The notes below the pieces were generated by a model that saw only the letters and a program-made list of their open reading frames with translations, was not told where the DNA came from and made no database searches. Below are positions 35,005 to 44,675 of a DNA stretch of 64,000 nucleotides, one piece after another; positions within the stretch are counted from its first letter, which is position 1, and each line of letters opens with the position of its first letter. The position numbers and the translations under genes are program-made. The stretch is from Clostridium_AM tanneri (GTDB lineage Bacteria; Bacillota; Clostridia; Clostridiales; Clostridiaceae). The stretch lies in contig NZ_JARUJP010000005.1 in NCBI RefSeq assembly GCF_033659955.1, positions 124,001-188,000 on the forward strand, read 5' to 3'.

Positions 35005-36534
35005 ATGAGTAAGAAACCAGTAGCATTAATCATACTTGACGGATTCGGAATTTCAGACAAAGTAGAAGGAAACGCAGTTAAGGCAGCATATAAGCCAAAT
35101 TATGATAGATATTTCGCCAACTACCCTAATACAGAAATAGGGGCTAGCGGCATGAGTGTTGGACTACCTGAAGGACAAATGGGTAACTCGGAAGTTGGGC
35201 ACTTAAATATAGGTGCAGGAAGAGTAGTATATCAAATGTTGACTAGAATAACTAAGTCAATAAAGGATGGAGACTTTTTTGAAAATGAAGCTCTAAATAA
35301 GGCTATAAAAAACGCTAAAGAAAACAATTCAACACTTCATATAATGGGACTTTTATCCCCAGGAGGAGTCCATTCACACACAGATCATCTTAAAGGCATT
35401 CTAAAATTAGCAAAAGAAAAAGGTGTTCAAAAGGTATATCTTCATGGATTTCTTGATGGAAGAGATGTTCCTCCAGCTTCAGCTAAAGAATATATATCAG
35501 ATATAGAAAGCTTTATGAAAGAGCTTGGAACTGGAGAAATAGCAACAGTATCAGGAAGATACTATGCTATGGATAGAGACAAGAGATGGGAAAGAGTTCA
35601 GCTTGCATACAATGCAATGGTTCTTGGTAAAGGTGAGGAAGCAGCAAGTGCTATAGAAGCTGTTGATAAATCATATAATGATAACAAAACAGACGAATTT
35701 GTACTTCCATCAATAATAGTGGAAGGCGGAAAGCCAAAGGCCACTATAAAGAATAAGGACTCTGTAATATTCTTTAACTTTAGACCAGACAGAGCTAGGG
35801 AAATAACAAGAGCTATAAATGATAAGGTATTTGATGGTTTTGAAAGAGAAACTCTAGATCTTACCTTTGTATCCTTAACTGAGTATGATATAACTTTAGA
35901 AGGTGTAGATGTAGCCTTTGGAAACGAAAGTTACACAAATACTTTAGGAGAATATGTAAGTAAACTAGGGAAAAATCAATTGAGAATAGCTGAAACAGAG
36001 AAATATGCTCATGTAACTTTCTTCTTTAATGGAGGAGTTGAAGAGCCAAATACAAATGAAGATAGAGCTCTTATACCATCCCCAAAGGTTGCTACTTACG
36101 ATATGAAGCCTGAAATGAGTGCCTATGAGCTTACAGAGGAATTATTAAGTAGACTTGATGAAGATAAATACGACATGATTATATGTAACTATGCAAATCC
36201 AGATATGGTAGGACATACAGGGGTAATTGAAGCAGCTAAAAAAGCTGTAGAAGCTGTAGATGTATGTTTAGGAAAAGTAGTGGATAAAATATTAGAGAAG
36301 GGCGGAACTGCATTTATAACTGCAGATCATGGTAATGCAGAGCAAATGATAGATTACTCTACAGGTAAGCCAATGACAGCTCATACAACAGATCCAGTTC
36401 CATTCCTATATGTAGCAGCAGAAGCTAAACCATTAAGAGATGGCGGTATACTAGCAGATATAGCCCCAACAATGCTTCAAGTTATGGGATTAGATAAGCC
36501 TACAGAAATGACTGGGAAAAGCCTTATAAAATAA
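35005..36534 (+). CDS. gpmI: 2,3-bisphosphoglycerate-independent phosphoglycerate mutase
   Basis: This 509-residue manganese enzyme of the alkaline phosphatase superfamily converts 3- to 2-phosphoglycerate. Markers are LIILDGFGIS, the phosphoserine region GNSEVGHLNIGAGR, the HSHTDHLKGI stretch, FLDGRDVPPASA, FFNFRPDRARE, NYANPDMVGHTG and TADHGNAEQM. The ATG at 35005 follows TTGGAGGTAG; the frame is open upstream to 34954, but that part is the palindrome. Manganese dependence of this class ties its activity to pH during sporulation in Bacillus. Confidence 0.97.
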   Translation: MSKKPVALIILDGFGISDKVEGNAVKAAYKPNYDRYFANYPNTEIGASGMSVGLPEGQMGNSEVGHLNIGAGRVVYQMLTRITKSIKDGDFFENEALNKAIKNAKENNSTLHIMGLLSPGGVHSHTDHLKGILKLAKEKGVQKVYLHGFLDGRDVPPASAKEYISDIESFMKELGTGEIATVSGRYYAMDRDKRWERVQLAYNAMVLGKGEEAASAIEAVDKSYNDNKTDEFVLPSIIVEGGKPKATIKNKDSVIFFNFRPDRAREITRAINDKVFDGFERETLDLTFVSLTEYDITLEGVDVAFGNESYTNTLGEYVSKLGKNQLRIAETEKYAHVTFFFNGGVEEPNTNEDRALIPSPKVATYDMKPEMSAYELTEELLSRLDEDKYDMIICNYANPDMVGHTGVIEAAKKAVEAVDVCLGKVVDKILEKGGTAFITADHGNAEQMIDYSTGKPMTAHTTDPVPFLYVAAEAKPLRDGGILADIAPTMLQVMGLDKPTEMTGKSLIK

Positions 36535-36538
36535 TCTT

Positions 36539-36582
36539 AAATTGGGAATAGGAACTTTCCTGCTCCCAATTTAAAAATTTTT
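36539..36582 (+). terminator. Hairpin after gpmI, probable weak terminator
   Basis: AAATTGGGA (36539-36547) pairs with TCCCAATTT (36564-36572), with a displaced T-run. Confidence 0.5.
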
Positions 36583-36660
36583 ACCTCAAATTGACGAAAA
36601 ATTTATAACATTAGCATAAATTTTGATTTATGCTGATAAAAAACAGGAGGAATGTATAAC

Positions 36661-37956
36661 ATGAAAAATTATGTAGAAATTGTTGACGTATTAGCTAGAC
36701 AAATTCTTGACTCAAGAGCATTTCCAACAGTAGAGGTTGAAGTTGTTTTAGAAGATGGGACTATAGGAATGGCAGCAGTACCATCAGGAGCTTCTACTGG
36801 AATGTTTGAAGCAGTAGAGTTAAGAGATGATGATAAGACTAAATACAACGGAAAAGGTGTACTAAAAGCTGTAGATAACGTAAATAACTACATAGCTGAA
36901 GAACTTATAGGAATGAATGTATTTGATCAAGTTGCAATAGACAAAACTATGATAGAACTTGATGGAACAGATAACAAAGGGAAGTTTGGAGCTAATGCTA
37001 TGCTTGGAGTGTCCTTAGCTTGTGCTCGTGCAGCTGCTAATTATTTAGGACTTCCTTTATACCAATATATTGGAGGAGTAAATGCAAAGGTTCTTCCAGT
37101 ACCGATGATGAATATAATTAATGGTGGAAAGCATGCTGATAATAATGTAGATCTACAAGAATTTATGATAATGCCTGCAGGTGCACCAAGCTTTAGTGAA
37201 GCTTTGAGAATGTGTGCAGAAGTTTATCATGCATTAAAATCTCTATTAAAGTCAAAGGGATATGACACTGGTGTTGGTGATGAAGGAGGATTTGCTCCAA
37301 ACTTAAAGTCAAATGAAGAAGCAATTCAAGTTATAGTTGAAGCAATAGAAAAAACTGGCTATACTCCAGGAAAAGAAATATTCATAGCTCTAGACCCAGC
37401 TTCATCAGAAATATTTGAAGGTGGAAAATATAATTTAGCTGGTGAAGGTAAAGTTTTAACTCCTGAAGAAATGGCTAACTACTATGTAGATTTAGTAAAT
37501 AAGTATCCAATAATCTCAATAGAAGACGGTATGGCAGAAGAGGACTGGGAAGGCTGGAAGATAATAACCGAAAAATTAGGTGATAAGGTTCAGTTAGTAG
37601 GAGATGACCTATTTGTAACTAACACAATTAGATTAAAAACCGGTATAGAAAAGGGAGTTGCAAACTCTATACTTATAAAATTAAACCAAATAGGAACACT
37701 TACAGAAACATTAAATGCTATAGAAATGGCAGAAAGAGCAGGCTATACTGCTGTTGTTTCTCACAGATCTGGAGAAACTGAAGACACAACTATAGCTGAT
37801 CTAGTTGTTGCAGTAAACGCAGGACAAATAAAGACTGGTGCTCCAGCAAGATCAGAAAGAGTTGCTAAGTACAACCAACTTCTTAGAATAGAAGAAGAAT
37901 TAGATGAGATGGGTGAATACAGAGGTTTAAAAGCCTTCTATAATATTAAAAGATAG
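36661..37956 (+). CDS. eno: Enolase
   Basis: This 431-residue enzyme dehydrates 2-phosphoglycerate to phosphoenolpyruvate; in many Firmicutes it is also an RNA degradosome component. Signatures are QILDSRAFPTVEVEV, PSGASTGMFEAVELRD, GVGDEGGFAPNL, SIEDGMAEEDW, VGDDLFVTN, LIKLNQIGTLTET and VSHRSGETEDTTIADL. The usual 'SRGNPTVEVDV' reads SRAFPTVEVEV here, a small variation. The ATG at 36661 is 10 bases from AGGAGG; the ATG at 36652 is only one base away and is rejected. It is the last glycolytic gene of the cluster. Confidence 0.98.
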   Translation: MKNYVEIVDVLARQILDSRAFPTVEVEVVLEDGTIGMAAVPSGASTGMFEAVELRDDDKTKYNGKGVLKAVDNVNNYIAEELIGMNVFDQVAIDKTMIELDGTDNKGKFGANAMLGVSLACARAAANYLGLPLYQYIGGVNAKVLPVPMMNIINGGKHADNNVDLQEFMIMPAGAPSFSEALRMCAEVYHALKSLLKSKGYDTGVGDEGGFAPNLKSNEEAIQVIVEAIEKTGYTPGKEIFIALDPASSEIFEGGKYNLAGEGKVLTPEEMANYYVDLVNKYPIISIEDGMAEEDWEGWKIITEKLGDKVQLVGDDLFVTNTIRLKTGIEKGVANSILIKLNQIGTLTETLNAIEMAERAGYTAVVSHRSGETEDTTIADLVVAVNAGQIKTGAPARSERVAKYNQLLRIEEELDEMGEYRGLKAFYNIKR

Positions 37957-37972
37957 TTAGTGTAAATTAAGC

Positions 37973-38009
37973 ACTGCAGCTTTACATACAGTAAGGCTGC
38001 AGTATTTTA
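37973..38009 (+). terminator. Rho-independent terminator of eno
   Basis: ACTGCAGC (37973-37980) pairs with GCTGCAGT (37996-38003), followed by ATTTTAG. Confidence 0.65.
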
Positions 38010-38086
38010 GCATGTTAATTATGTCATTGTAATGACCCGGTTAATATGTTAAAATGAAATTTGTGAAAGTGCCAGGAGGTGAATGC

Positions 38087-38320
38087 ATGCGTACTGTTTT
38101 AATGGTTATTCAGACTATAGTAGCTATTATATTAATAGCGGTTGTATTAGCACAACCAAGCAAGACTAATGGATTAAGTGGATTAGTCTCCGGAGGAACA
38201 AGTGAATCCTTCTATTCAAAAAATAAGTCAAGAACTTCAGAGGCAATGCTATCAAGGGTTACAGTTATATGTGGAATAATATTCGCTATTTTATGCATGG
38301 TGCAGAATATAATACAATAG
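38087..38320 (+). CDS. secG: Preprotein translocase subunit SecG
   Basis: This 77-residue protein with two membrane helices (TVLMVIQTIVAIILIAVVLA and VTVICGIIFAILCMVQNII) flanks the conserved loop GLSGLVSGGTSESF, the standard SecG pattern. SecG assists SecYE in protein export. The ATG at 38087 is chosen because AGGAGGTG ends 5 bases before it; the frame is open to 38054 without a ribosome site. It lies between eno and rnr, an order seen in many Firmicutes. Confidence 0.95.
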   Translation: MRTVLMVIQTIVAIILIAVVLAQPSKTNGLSGLVSGGTSESFYSKNKSRTSEAMLSRVTVICGIIFAILCMVQNIIQ

Positions 38321-38334
38321 GTTGATTTACATAA

Positions 38335-38366
38335 ATAGAGCGGTCTTGTACCGCTCTATTTATTTT
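38335..38366 (+). terminator. Rho-independent terminator of secG
   Basis: ATAGAGCGG pairs with CCGCTCTAT, followed by TTATTTT. Bases 38367-38650 are AT-rich spacer ahead of rnr, without other recognised elements. Confidence 0.8.
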
Positions 38367-38659
38367 ATAAAATAATAATTGAGTTTAAATACATCTGTTT
38401 CAAATAATATATACCGATTTGACTGATGGATAATTTTGCTATATTATTAAGGTTACAATATAGAAACAATTACCTTTCAAAAATACCATATAAGGCTATA
38501 AAAATATTCTAATATGAATATTTTTAAGGTAATAGTACAAAGATAATAATAAATAATTCTACAGGTAAAAGCGTAAGAATTTACATATATTTAAATAGAC
38601 GTATTTGGAATATGTAGGAAGGATGAATTATAACATTAAAATACTACGAGGTGAGAAAT

Positions 38660-41092
38660 ATGAATATTAGAGAAACCCTTATAAGCTTTATGAGAGAACA
38701 AGCATATAAACCAATGGATTTAAGAGAATTAGAAAGAGTTTTCAGTATAAGAAAAGCAGACAGAAAAGATTTTGAGAAGATATTGAATGACATGGAAAAG
38801 GACGGAGAAATAGTAAAAACCCGTACTGAACATTATGGAGTTCCAGAAAGAATGGGTCTTGCTGTTGGAAAGCTTCAAGGTCATCAAAAGGGTTTTGGCT
38901 TTGTAATACCACATGACCAGACACCAGATGTGTTTGTACCATCTTCATACATGAATGGAGCAATGAATGGTGACAAAGTAGTGGTTAAAGTAACAAGAGA
39001 GGAAAATAGAGGCAAGAAAAGAGAAGGAGAAATAATAAGAATACTGGAGAGGTCCAATAAAACTGTTATAGGTACCTATGAAGACAGTAAAAACTTTGGC
39101 TTTGTAGTACCGGAAGAAAAAAGAATATATCAAGACATATTTATACCTAAGGAATCTAGAAAAGGAGCTAAAACTGGAGAAATTGTTATAGCAGAAATAA
39201 CTTCTTGGCCGGACAAAAGAAGAAATCCTGAGGGAAAAGTAGTAGAGATATTAGGTAAGAAAGGCGAAAAAGGAATAGATATACTTACTATAATTAAGAA
39301 ATACGGTCTGCCTGAAGAGTTTCCGCCAAAGGTAGACTCCTTTGCAGACGGAATACCAGAAGAAATACCAGAAGAAGAGTACTCAAGAAGAAAAGATTTA
39401 AGAGACTTAACCATAGTTACAATAGATGGAGAGGATGCAAAGGATTTAGACGATGCTATATCCATAGAAAAATTAGAAAATGGAAACTACTATCTAGGGG
39501 TACATATAGCAGATGTATCTCACTATGTAAGAGAAAAAAATCCATTAGACAAAGAGGCGTTAAACAGAGGAACATCTGTATATTTAATAGACAGAGTTAT
39601 ACCAATGCTTCCTAAGAAACTTTCAAATGGTATATGCAGCTTAAATCCACAGATTGATAGGCTTACACTAAGCTGTTTTATGGAAATTGATAAGTCTGGT
39701 AAAGTAGTTGATCATGAAATAATGGAAAGTATCATAAAAACTAATGAGAGAATGACTTATACTAATGTTACAAAGATACTTAGAGACAAAGATCCAGAGG
39801 TCATGGAAAGATATGATTATCTAGTTGATACCTTTAAGCTTATGGAAGAACTTTGTGGTGTATTAAACAAAAGAAGGCTTAACCGTGGTGCTATAGATTT
39901 TGACTTTGAAGAATGCAAAATAATTCTTGATGAATTAGGAAAACCTATAGAAATAAAGCCTTATGAGAGAGCAATAGCCAATAGAATAATTGAGGAATTT
40001 ATGCTGGTATGTAATGAAACTATAGCTGAGCATATGTTCTGGGCTAATATGCCATTTGTATATAGAATACACGAAGATCCAGATGAAGAAAAACTTCAAC
40101 ACTTTGGAGAATTTATTCATAATTTGGGATATGTAATAAAGTGGGGACAGGAACTACATCCTAAAGCACTGCAGGACGTAATTGAAAAGATCAAGGGTAA
40201 GAAGGAAGAAACAGTTGTTAGTACACTTTTACTTCGCTCCATGAAACAAGCTAGATATTCACCAGAGTGCGTAGGACACTTTGGATTAGCGGCAAAATAC
40301 TACTGCCACTTTACATCACCTATCAGAAGATACCCAGATCTTATTATTCACAGAATAATAAAGGAATTTATAAATGGTAAAATAGATGATAAGAGAACAA
40401 AAAAATTAACAGCAGAAGTAGAAGCTGCATCAAAGCAATCTTCAGATATGGAAAGATTGGCTCAAGATGCAGAAAGAGAAGTAGATGATTTAAAGAAAGC
40501 TGAATATATGAGTGAAAAAATTGGAGAAGAGTATGATGGTATAATATCTTCCGTTACTAACTTTGGAATGTTTGTAGAACTCCCAAATACTATAGAAGGT
40601 CTTGTGCATATGAGTACTATGGATGATGACTATTATGTTTATGATGAAAGGCATCTAAGTCTCATAGGAGAAAGAACTAAGAATATATACAGACTAGGCG
40701 ATGATGTAAGAATTAGAGTTTTAAAGGTTGATATGTTCTCTCATGAGATTTACTTTGAATTAGTAAAAGGAGATGAGGAAGATATGGCTGAAAGTGGAGA
40801 AAAAAGAGATTTTACAACAGATGGAATAGGTAATGGTGACTTAAACAGTGAAAATGCCAGAATAGAAGAAGCTTATGGAGAACTGCCACAACCAACAATG
40901 GCTTCAGAGGAAGTAAGCATACCTAGAAATCTTGAGGAAAACTCTAGCGAATTATCTATAGCACCAGTTGAAGATTACACTACCGATGGGATTGGAAATA
41001 GGGATTTAAACAGAAATGATTTAAAGATGAAAAGTGACTCTAAAACTTCAGAGATAGTTCTTGCAGAGAATTTTCAAAGAAAGCTTAGATAG
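38660..41092 (+). CDS. rnr: Ribonuclease R
   Basis: This is an 810-residue 3'-5' exoribonuclease. It has an N-terminal winged helix (1-65), two cold-shock OB domains (GHQKGFGFVIP and SKNFGFVVPEEKR), the RNB catalytic domain with four acidic residues in DGEDAKDLDDAISIE, and an S1 domain (EEYDGIISSVTNFGMFVELPN). It works with tmRNA/SmpB in ribosome rescue; smpB and ssrA lie just downstream. The start is ATG 38660 (GAGGTGA upstream). The C-terminal tail of about 95 residues is odd. It is acidic and contains a duplicated TTDGIGN-DLN motif instead of the usual lysine-rich end. Confidence 0.95.
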   Translation: MNIRETLISFMREQAYKPMDLRELERVFSIRKADRKDFEKILNDMEKDGEIVKTRTEHYGVPERMGLAVGKLQGHQKGFGFVIPHDQTPDVFVPSSYMNGAMNGDKVVVKVTREENRGKKREGEIIRILERSNKTVIGTYEDSKNFGFVVPEEKRIYQDIFIPKESRKGAKTGEIVIAEITSWPDKRRNPEGKVVEILGKKGEKGIDILTIIKKYGLPEEFPPKVDSFADGIPEEIPEEEYSRRKDLRDLTIVTIDGEDAKDLDDAISIEKLENGNYYLGVHIADVSHYVREKNPLDKEALNRGTSVYLIDRVIPMLPKKLSNGICSLNPQIDRLTLSCFMEIDKSGKVVDHEIMESIIKTNERMTYTNVTKILRDKDPEVMERYDYLVDTFKLMEELCGVLNKRRLNRGAIDFDFEECKIILDELGKPIEIKPYERAIANRIIEEFMLVCNETIAEHMFWANMPFVYRIHEDPDEEKLQHFGEFIHNLGYVIKWGQELHPKALQDVIEKIKGKKEETVVSTLLLRSMKQARYSPECVGHFGLAAKYYCHFTSPIRRYPDLIIHRIIKEFINGKIDDKRTKKLTAEVEAASKQSSDMERLAQDAEREVDDLKKAEYMSEKIGEEYDGIISSVTNFGMFVELPNTIEGLVHMSTMDDDYYVYDERHLSLIGERTKNIYRLGDDVRIRVLKVDMFSHEIYFELVKGDEEDMAESGEKRDFTTDGIGNGDLNSENARIEEAYGELPQPTMASEEVSIPRNLEENSSELSIAPVEDYTTDGIGNRDLNRNDLKMKSDSKTSEIVLAENFQRKLR

Positions 41093-41125
41093 GGTTAGAG
41101 GAATAGAAATCAATCAATGATAAAC

Positions 41126-41166
41126 AAAAAAGATGAGGATGCAAGCTTTGCAATCTCGTCTTTTTA
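41126..41166 (+). terminator. Rho-independent terminator of rnr
   Basis: AAAAAGATGAGGATGCAA pairs, with wobbles and one mismatch, with TTGCAATCTCGTCTTTTT, ending in T residues. Confidence 0.75.
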
Positions 41167-41305
41167 ATTTTTTAAGATGTTCTTGAAATACTTACAGCTT
41201 AGTTAATAAAAATTCAGCTGCTTTAGAAGATATAGATGAGTATTTGTGGTAGCTATGGTATATAGTGTATAATTAAATAGAGTATTATGCAAAGGAGGAG
41301 TTACC

Positions 41306-42277
41306 ATGGAAGGTAAGTTTGTAGTAGGAATCGACCTAGGTGGAACTAAGATAAGTGGAGCTGTTGCAAGCTTTAATGGAGATATATTTTCTAAGTACAC
41401 TCTTGCTACGAAAGCAGAAGAGGGGGAAATGGCAGTACTACAAAGAATAATATCTGTAATAGAAAAAGTAATACTAGATTCTAAAGTAGATATAGATAAA
41501 ATAGCAGCTATAGGTATAGGTTCTCCAGGACCTCTAGACGCAAAGGAGGGAAAAATCATAACTACTCCTAATCTTCCTTTTAAGAATTTCAATGTGGTTA
41601 ACCCTTTAAGGGATAAGTTTAATATTCCTGTCTACCTAGATAATGATGCCAATGCCGCGGCAATAGGTGAATATGTATTTGGAGCAGGTAAAGGAACAAA
41701 TAACATGGTATTTATAACAGTTTCTACTGGAATAGGTGGAGGAGCTGTATTAAACGGAAAAATCTATAGAGGGAATACTTCAAACGCTTTAGAAATAGGA
41801 CATACAACCTTAGAAAAGGATGGGCCTCTTTGTAACTGCGGCAACTATGGCTGTGCAGAAGCATTAGCATCAGGTACTGCAATAGGAAGAGCAGCAAGAG
41901 AAGAGGTTGCAAAGGGAGTAGATACATCTTTAGGAGCATATGAAGATATAACAGCCTATGAGGTATTTAAAGAAGCAGAAAAAGGTGACAAGATAGCTAA
42001 AAAAGTTCTTGATAAAGCATTAAACTATCTTGGGATATGTGTAGCTAATGTAATTGCTTCCTTTGATCCAGAGATGGTGATAATCGGAGGGGGAGTTTCA
42101 AAGGGTGGAAACATAGTATTTGAAAGAGTAAAAGAAGTAGTTAACGAGAGATGTTTTAAAGCTATGGCGGAAAGTACTAAGATAGTACCAGCAGCCTTAG
42201 GAATAGATGCAGGTGTTATAGGTGCTGTTGCCCTTGCTATAATGGAAAGTAACTATTTCTCCCAGAGCAGCTCTTAG
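41306..42277 (+). CDS. glcK: ROK family glucokinase
   Basis: This 323-residue sugar kinase has the N-terminal ATP motif GIDLGGTKISGAV, the catalytic region YLDNDANAAAIGEY, and the ROK signature with zinc cysteines CNCGNYGCAEALAS. It phosphorylates glucose (or a closely related hexose) with ATP. RBS AAAGGAGGAG is strong. It sits between rnr and smpB and is not part of a sugar-transport operon, so a housekeeping glucokinase fits. Exact sugar specificity is inferred from the family. Confidence 0.88.
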   Translation: MEGKFVVGIDLGGTKISGAVASFNGDIFSKYTLATKAEEGEMAVLQRIISVIEKVILDSKVDIDKIAAIGIGSPGPLDAKEGKIITTPNLPFKNFNVVNPLRDKFNIPVYLDNDANAAAIGEYVFGAGKGTNNMVFITVSTGIGGGAVLNGKIYRGNTSNALEIGHTTLEKDGPLCNCGNYGCAEALASGTAIGRAAREEVAKGVDTSLGAYEDITAYEVFKEAEKGDKIAKKVLDKALNYLGICVANVIASFDPEMVIIGGGVSKGGNIVFERVKEVVNERCFKAMAESTKIVPAALGIDAGVIGAVALAIMESNYFSQSSS

Positions 42278-42282
42278 AAATA

Positions 42283-42311
42283 TTGACTTTTGGATATATC
42301 TGTAATATAAT
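42283..42311 (+). promoter_or_regulatory. SigA-type promoter of smpB
   Basis: TTGACT (42283-42288), a 17-bp spacer and TATAAT (42306-42311). The match is near consensus, 36 bases ahead of smpB. Confidence 0.8.
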
Positions 42312-42346
42312 AAAATATCTTATATAAAGAAAAAGTAGGTGTTGAT

Positions 42347-42814
42347 ATGAAGAAACAGACTGGAAATAAAACACTAGCTGAAAATAGAAAAGCAAGACAT
42401 GATTATTTTATAGAAGAAAGTATGGAGGCAGGCATAGAGCTTGTAGGAACAGAGGTAAAGTCTATTAGAGCTGGTAAGGCAAATTTAAGAGACAGCTATG
42501 CAGATATTTTAAATGGAGAGATATTTATTCGTAATATGCACGTTAGTCCTTATGAGCAAGGTAATATATTTAATAGAGATCCTTTGAGAGACAGAAAGCT
42601 GCTGCTTCACAAGAGCGAAATATCTAGATTATTAGGATATACAACTCAAAAGGGATATACACTTATACCGCTATCACTTTATCTTAAAAATGGTAGAGTA
42701 AAAGTAAATTTAGCGGTGGCTAGAGGTAAAAAGGATTACGATAAGAGAGACGCAATGCTTGAAAAAGCAGCAAAAAGAGATATTGATAGACAAATGAAAG
42801 AAAGATTAAGATAA
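42347..42814 (+). CDS. smpB: SsrA-binding protein SmpB
   Basis: This 155-residue partner of tmRNA in trans-translation begins KTLAENRKARHDYFIEES. It contains GIELVGTEVKSIRAGKANLRDSYA and ends in the basic AVARGKKDYDKRDAMLEKAAKRD tail that enters the mRNA channel. It has its own near-consensus promoter and a terminator. The tmRNA gene lies 1.9 kb downstream, beyond a transporter gene. Confidence 0.97.
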   Translation: MKKQTGNKTLAENRKARHDYFIEESMEAGIELVGTEVKSIRAGKANLRDSYADILNGEIFIRNMHVSPYEQGNIFNRDPLRDRKLLLHKSEISRLLGYTTQKGYTLIPLSLYLKNGRVKVNLAVARGKKDYDKRDAMLEKAAKRDIDRQMKERLR

Positions 42815-42843
42815 GGCTGTAACTTTGCAGCCTTTTTATTTTT
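42813..42843 (+). terminator. Rho-independent terminator of smpB
   Basis: AAGGCTG pairs with CAGCCTT, followed by TTTATTTTTT. It overlaps the stop codon. Confidence 0.8.
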
Positions 42844-43033
42844 TGATGGATTTGAATGATGCTGTGTAAATAGATGCAGAATGAGATTATATTTAATTTG
42901 ATAAGGTGAAAGCGGTTTTTCTAATAAAACATGCTTTTATGGAATAACTATTATTAAACAACCAATAAACTATCACCATAGCCACCTATGCTGCATAATC
43001 TATTATCATAATAATTTTATAGGGAGGCAAAAA

Positions 43034-44428
43034 ATGAGCATTACATTAACTTCTCTACATTACATTTATTTAATTTTTATATTAATAATTATTGCAGCTA
43101 TGGTTAGAAAAAAAGATATAACCCTCATATGTATAGTAGGTATATTCTTGCTTGGTCTCATAGGGACAGGCTCCATATATAAGTCTACCATGGGAGTATT
43201 TAACAGCTTTGTTTATGCAACAAAAGAACTAATGCCTACCATATTTATCATTTCTATCATAACTGCTATGAGTAACGTTTTAATAGCAGCAGGAATCAAT
43301 GAAGAACTAATATCTCCTTTTAAACCGATTATTAAGAACTATTGGATTGCATACTGGGTTATAGGTATAGTAATGATGATACTATCCTGGTTTTTCTGGC
43401 CATCGCCAGCGGTAGCACTTATAGGTGCGTTATTTCTACCTATAGCTAAAAAGGCAGGACTTCCAGCTATAGGGGTGGCTATATCTATGAACTTGTTCGG
43501 ACATGGTATAGCATTGTCCAGTGATTATATAATACAAGCAGCACCTAAGCTTACAGCAGATGCAGCAGGAATAGAAGTAGCCAGTGTTATTTCTGCCAGT
43601 GTACCTCTAACAATAACTATGGGTTTAGTAACTACAGCAGCAGCATTTTACTTACTTAGGAAAGATATTAAGAATGGAAAGCTTACCGTAGACTATAATG
43701 GAGAAGAGGAAATTGCGGCGGAAAAGGCTCCTGTTTTAATCCCATCAAGTAAAGCTAGAAAGTTTTTGGGCGTACTTACTCTAGGATTATTTGCAGTAGA
43801 TATATTTATAATGTATATTGCCAAGCTACAGGGGGGAGATGCAACAGCTTTAATAGGAGGAACTGCAGTGTTTATACTAAGCTTAATATCTGTAATTTCC
43901 TATAAAAAAGAGTCATTAGAAAAGATAACTAGTGATCTTATTAAGGGATTACAATTTGGATTTAAGATATTTGGAGTAGTTATTCCTATAGCAGCTTTCT
44001 TTTACCTTGGAGATTCAGCCTTCACAGAGATATTCGGAAAGATACTTCCATCTGGTTCCCATGGTATAGTTAACGACCTTGGAGTAGCTCTCGCTAATTC
44101 AGTACCGCTAAATTCAGTTGTAGCATCTGGAACACTTACTGCAGTAGGAGCCATTACCGGTTTAGATGGTTCTGGTTTTTCAGGAATATCCCTAGTAGGT
44201 TCTATAGCAAACCTATTCTCAACAGCCTTAGGTGGCGGTGTAGAAACATTGACTGCACTAGGACAGATAGCTGGAATATGGGTTGGTGGAGGAACTATAA
44301 TTCCTTGGGCAGTAATACCTGTAGCAGCTATATGCGGAGTTGATGCCTTTGAATTAGCTAAAAGAAATATTAAGCCAGTTGTTATTGGCTTAGTTGTTAC
44401 GACTATAGTAGCAATGTTTCTAATCTAA
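43034..44428 (+). CDS. Putative secondary transporter, 10-12 membrane helices, substrate unknown
   Basis: I do not recognise this 464-residue integral membrane protein precisely. It has an N-terminal pair of helices (YIYLIFILIIIAAMV, then ITLICIVGIFLLGLIGTG), two pseudo-symmetric halves separated by a charged loop near residue 230, and re-entrant-looking Gly/Ser-rich segments (SWFFWPSPAVALIGALFLPIAKKAGLP; SGTLTAVGAITGLDGSGFSGISL). That style fits ion-coupled carriers of the IT/GntP/NhaC-like superfamilies. RBS AGGGAGG precedes the ATG at 43034. It stands alone between smpB and ssrA. A half-conserved cre-like sequence (TGAAAGCGG, 42907) lies upstream. It could carry an organic acid or Na+; the sequence does not decide. 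Confidence 0.6.
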   Translation: MSITLTSLHYIYLIFILIIIAAMVRKKDITLICIVGIFLLGLIGTGSIYKSTMGVFNSFVYATKELMPTIFIISIITAMSNVLIAAGINEELISPFKPIIKNYWIAYWVIGIVMMILSWFFWPSPAVALIGALFLPIAKKAGLPAIGVAISMNLFGHGIALSSDYIIQAAPKLTADAAGIEVASVISASVPLTITMGLVTTAAAFYLLRKDIKNGKLTVDYNGEEEIAAEKAPVLIPSSKARKFLGVLTLGLFAVDIFIMYIAKLQGGDATALIGGTAVFILSLISVISYKKESLEKITSDLIKGLQFGFKIFGVVIPIAAFFYLGDSAFTEIFGKILPSGSHGIVNDLGVALANSVPLNSVVASGTLTAVGAITGLDGSGFSGISLVGSIANLFSTALGGGVETLTALGQIAGIWVGGGTIIPWAVIPVAAICGVDAFELAKRNIKPVVIGLVVTTIVAMFLI

Positions 44429-44434
44429 AATAAA

Positions 44435-44463
44435 GACCTTGTTCTATATTTAAGAGCAAGGTC
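44435..44463 (+). terminator. Hairpin after the unassigned transporter gene
   Basis: GACCTTG pairs with CAAGGTC across a 15-base loop; the T-run is weak. The rest of 44464-44563 is spacer. Confidence 0.4.
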
Positions 44464-44563
44464 ATGACTTTTAGGAAATAAGTTACTCAGTTGGAGTTAA
44501 TAATACTATTGATAACTCACAACTTATAGTGTATTATAATAACTGTCAGGTGGTTAAAAGTCC

Positions 44564-44592
44564 TTGACGATGAGAGTCTTAAATGGTACAAT
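44564..44592 (+). promoter_or_regulatory. SigA-type promoter of ssrA
   Basis: TTGACG (44564-44569), a 17-bp spacer and TACAAT (44587-44592). Transcription would begin about 75 bases before the mature tmRNA 5' end, consistent with RNase P processing. Confidence 0.7.
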
Positions 44593-44675
44593 TTAATAAT
44601 AAAACTTAATATGAAAATGCGTTTATATATTTTAGGAGATACACTTACTAACCGAAGTGTTGTATTTAATGACAT

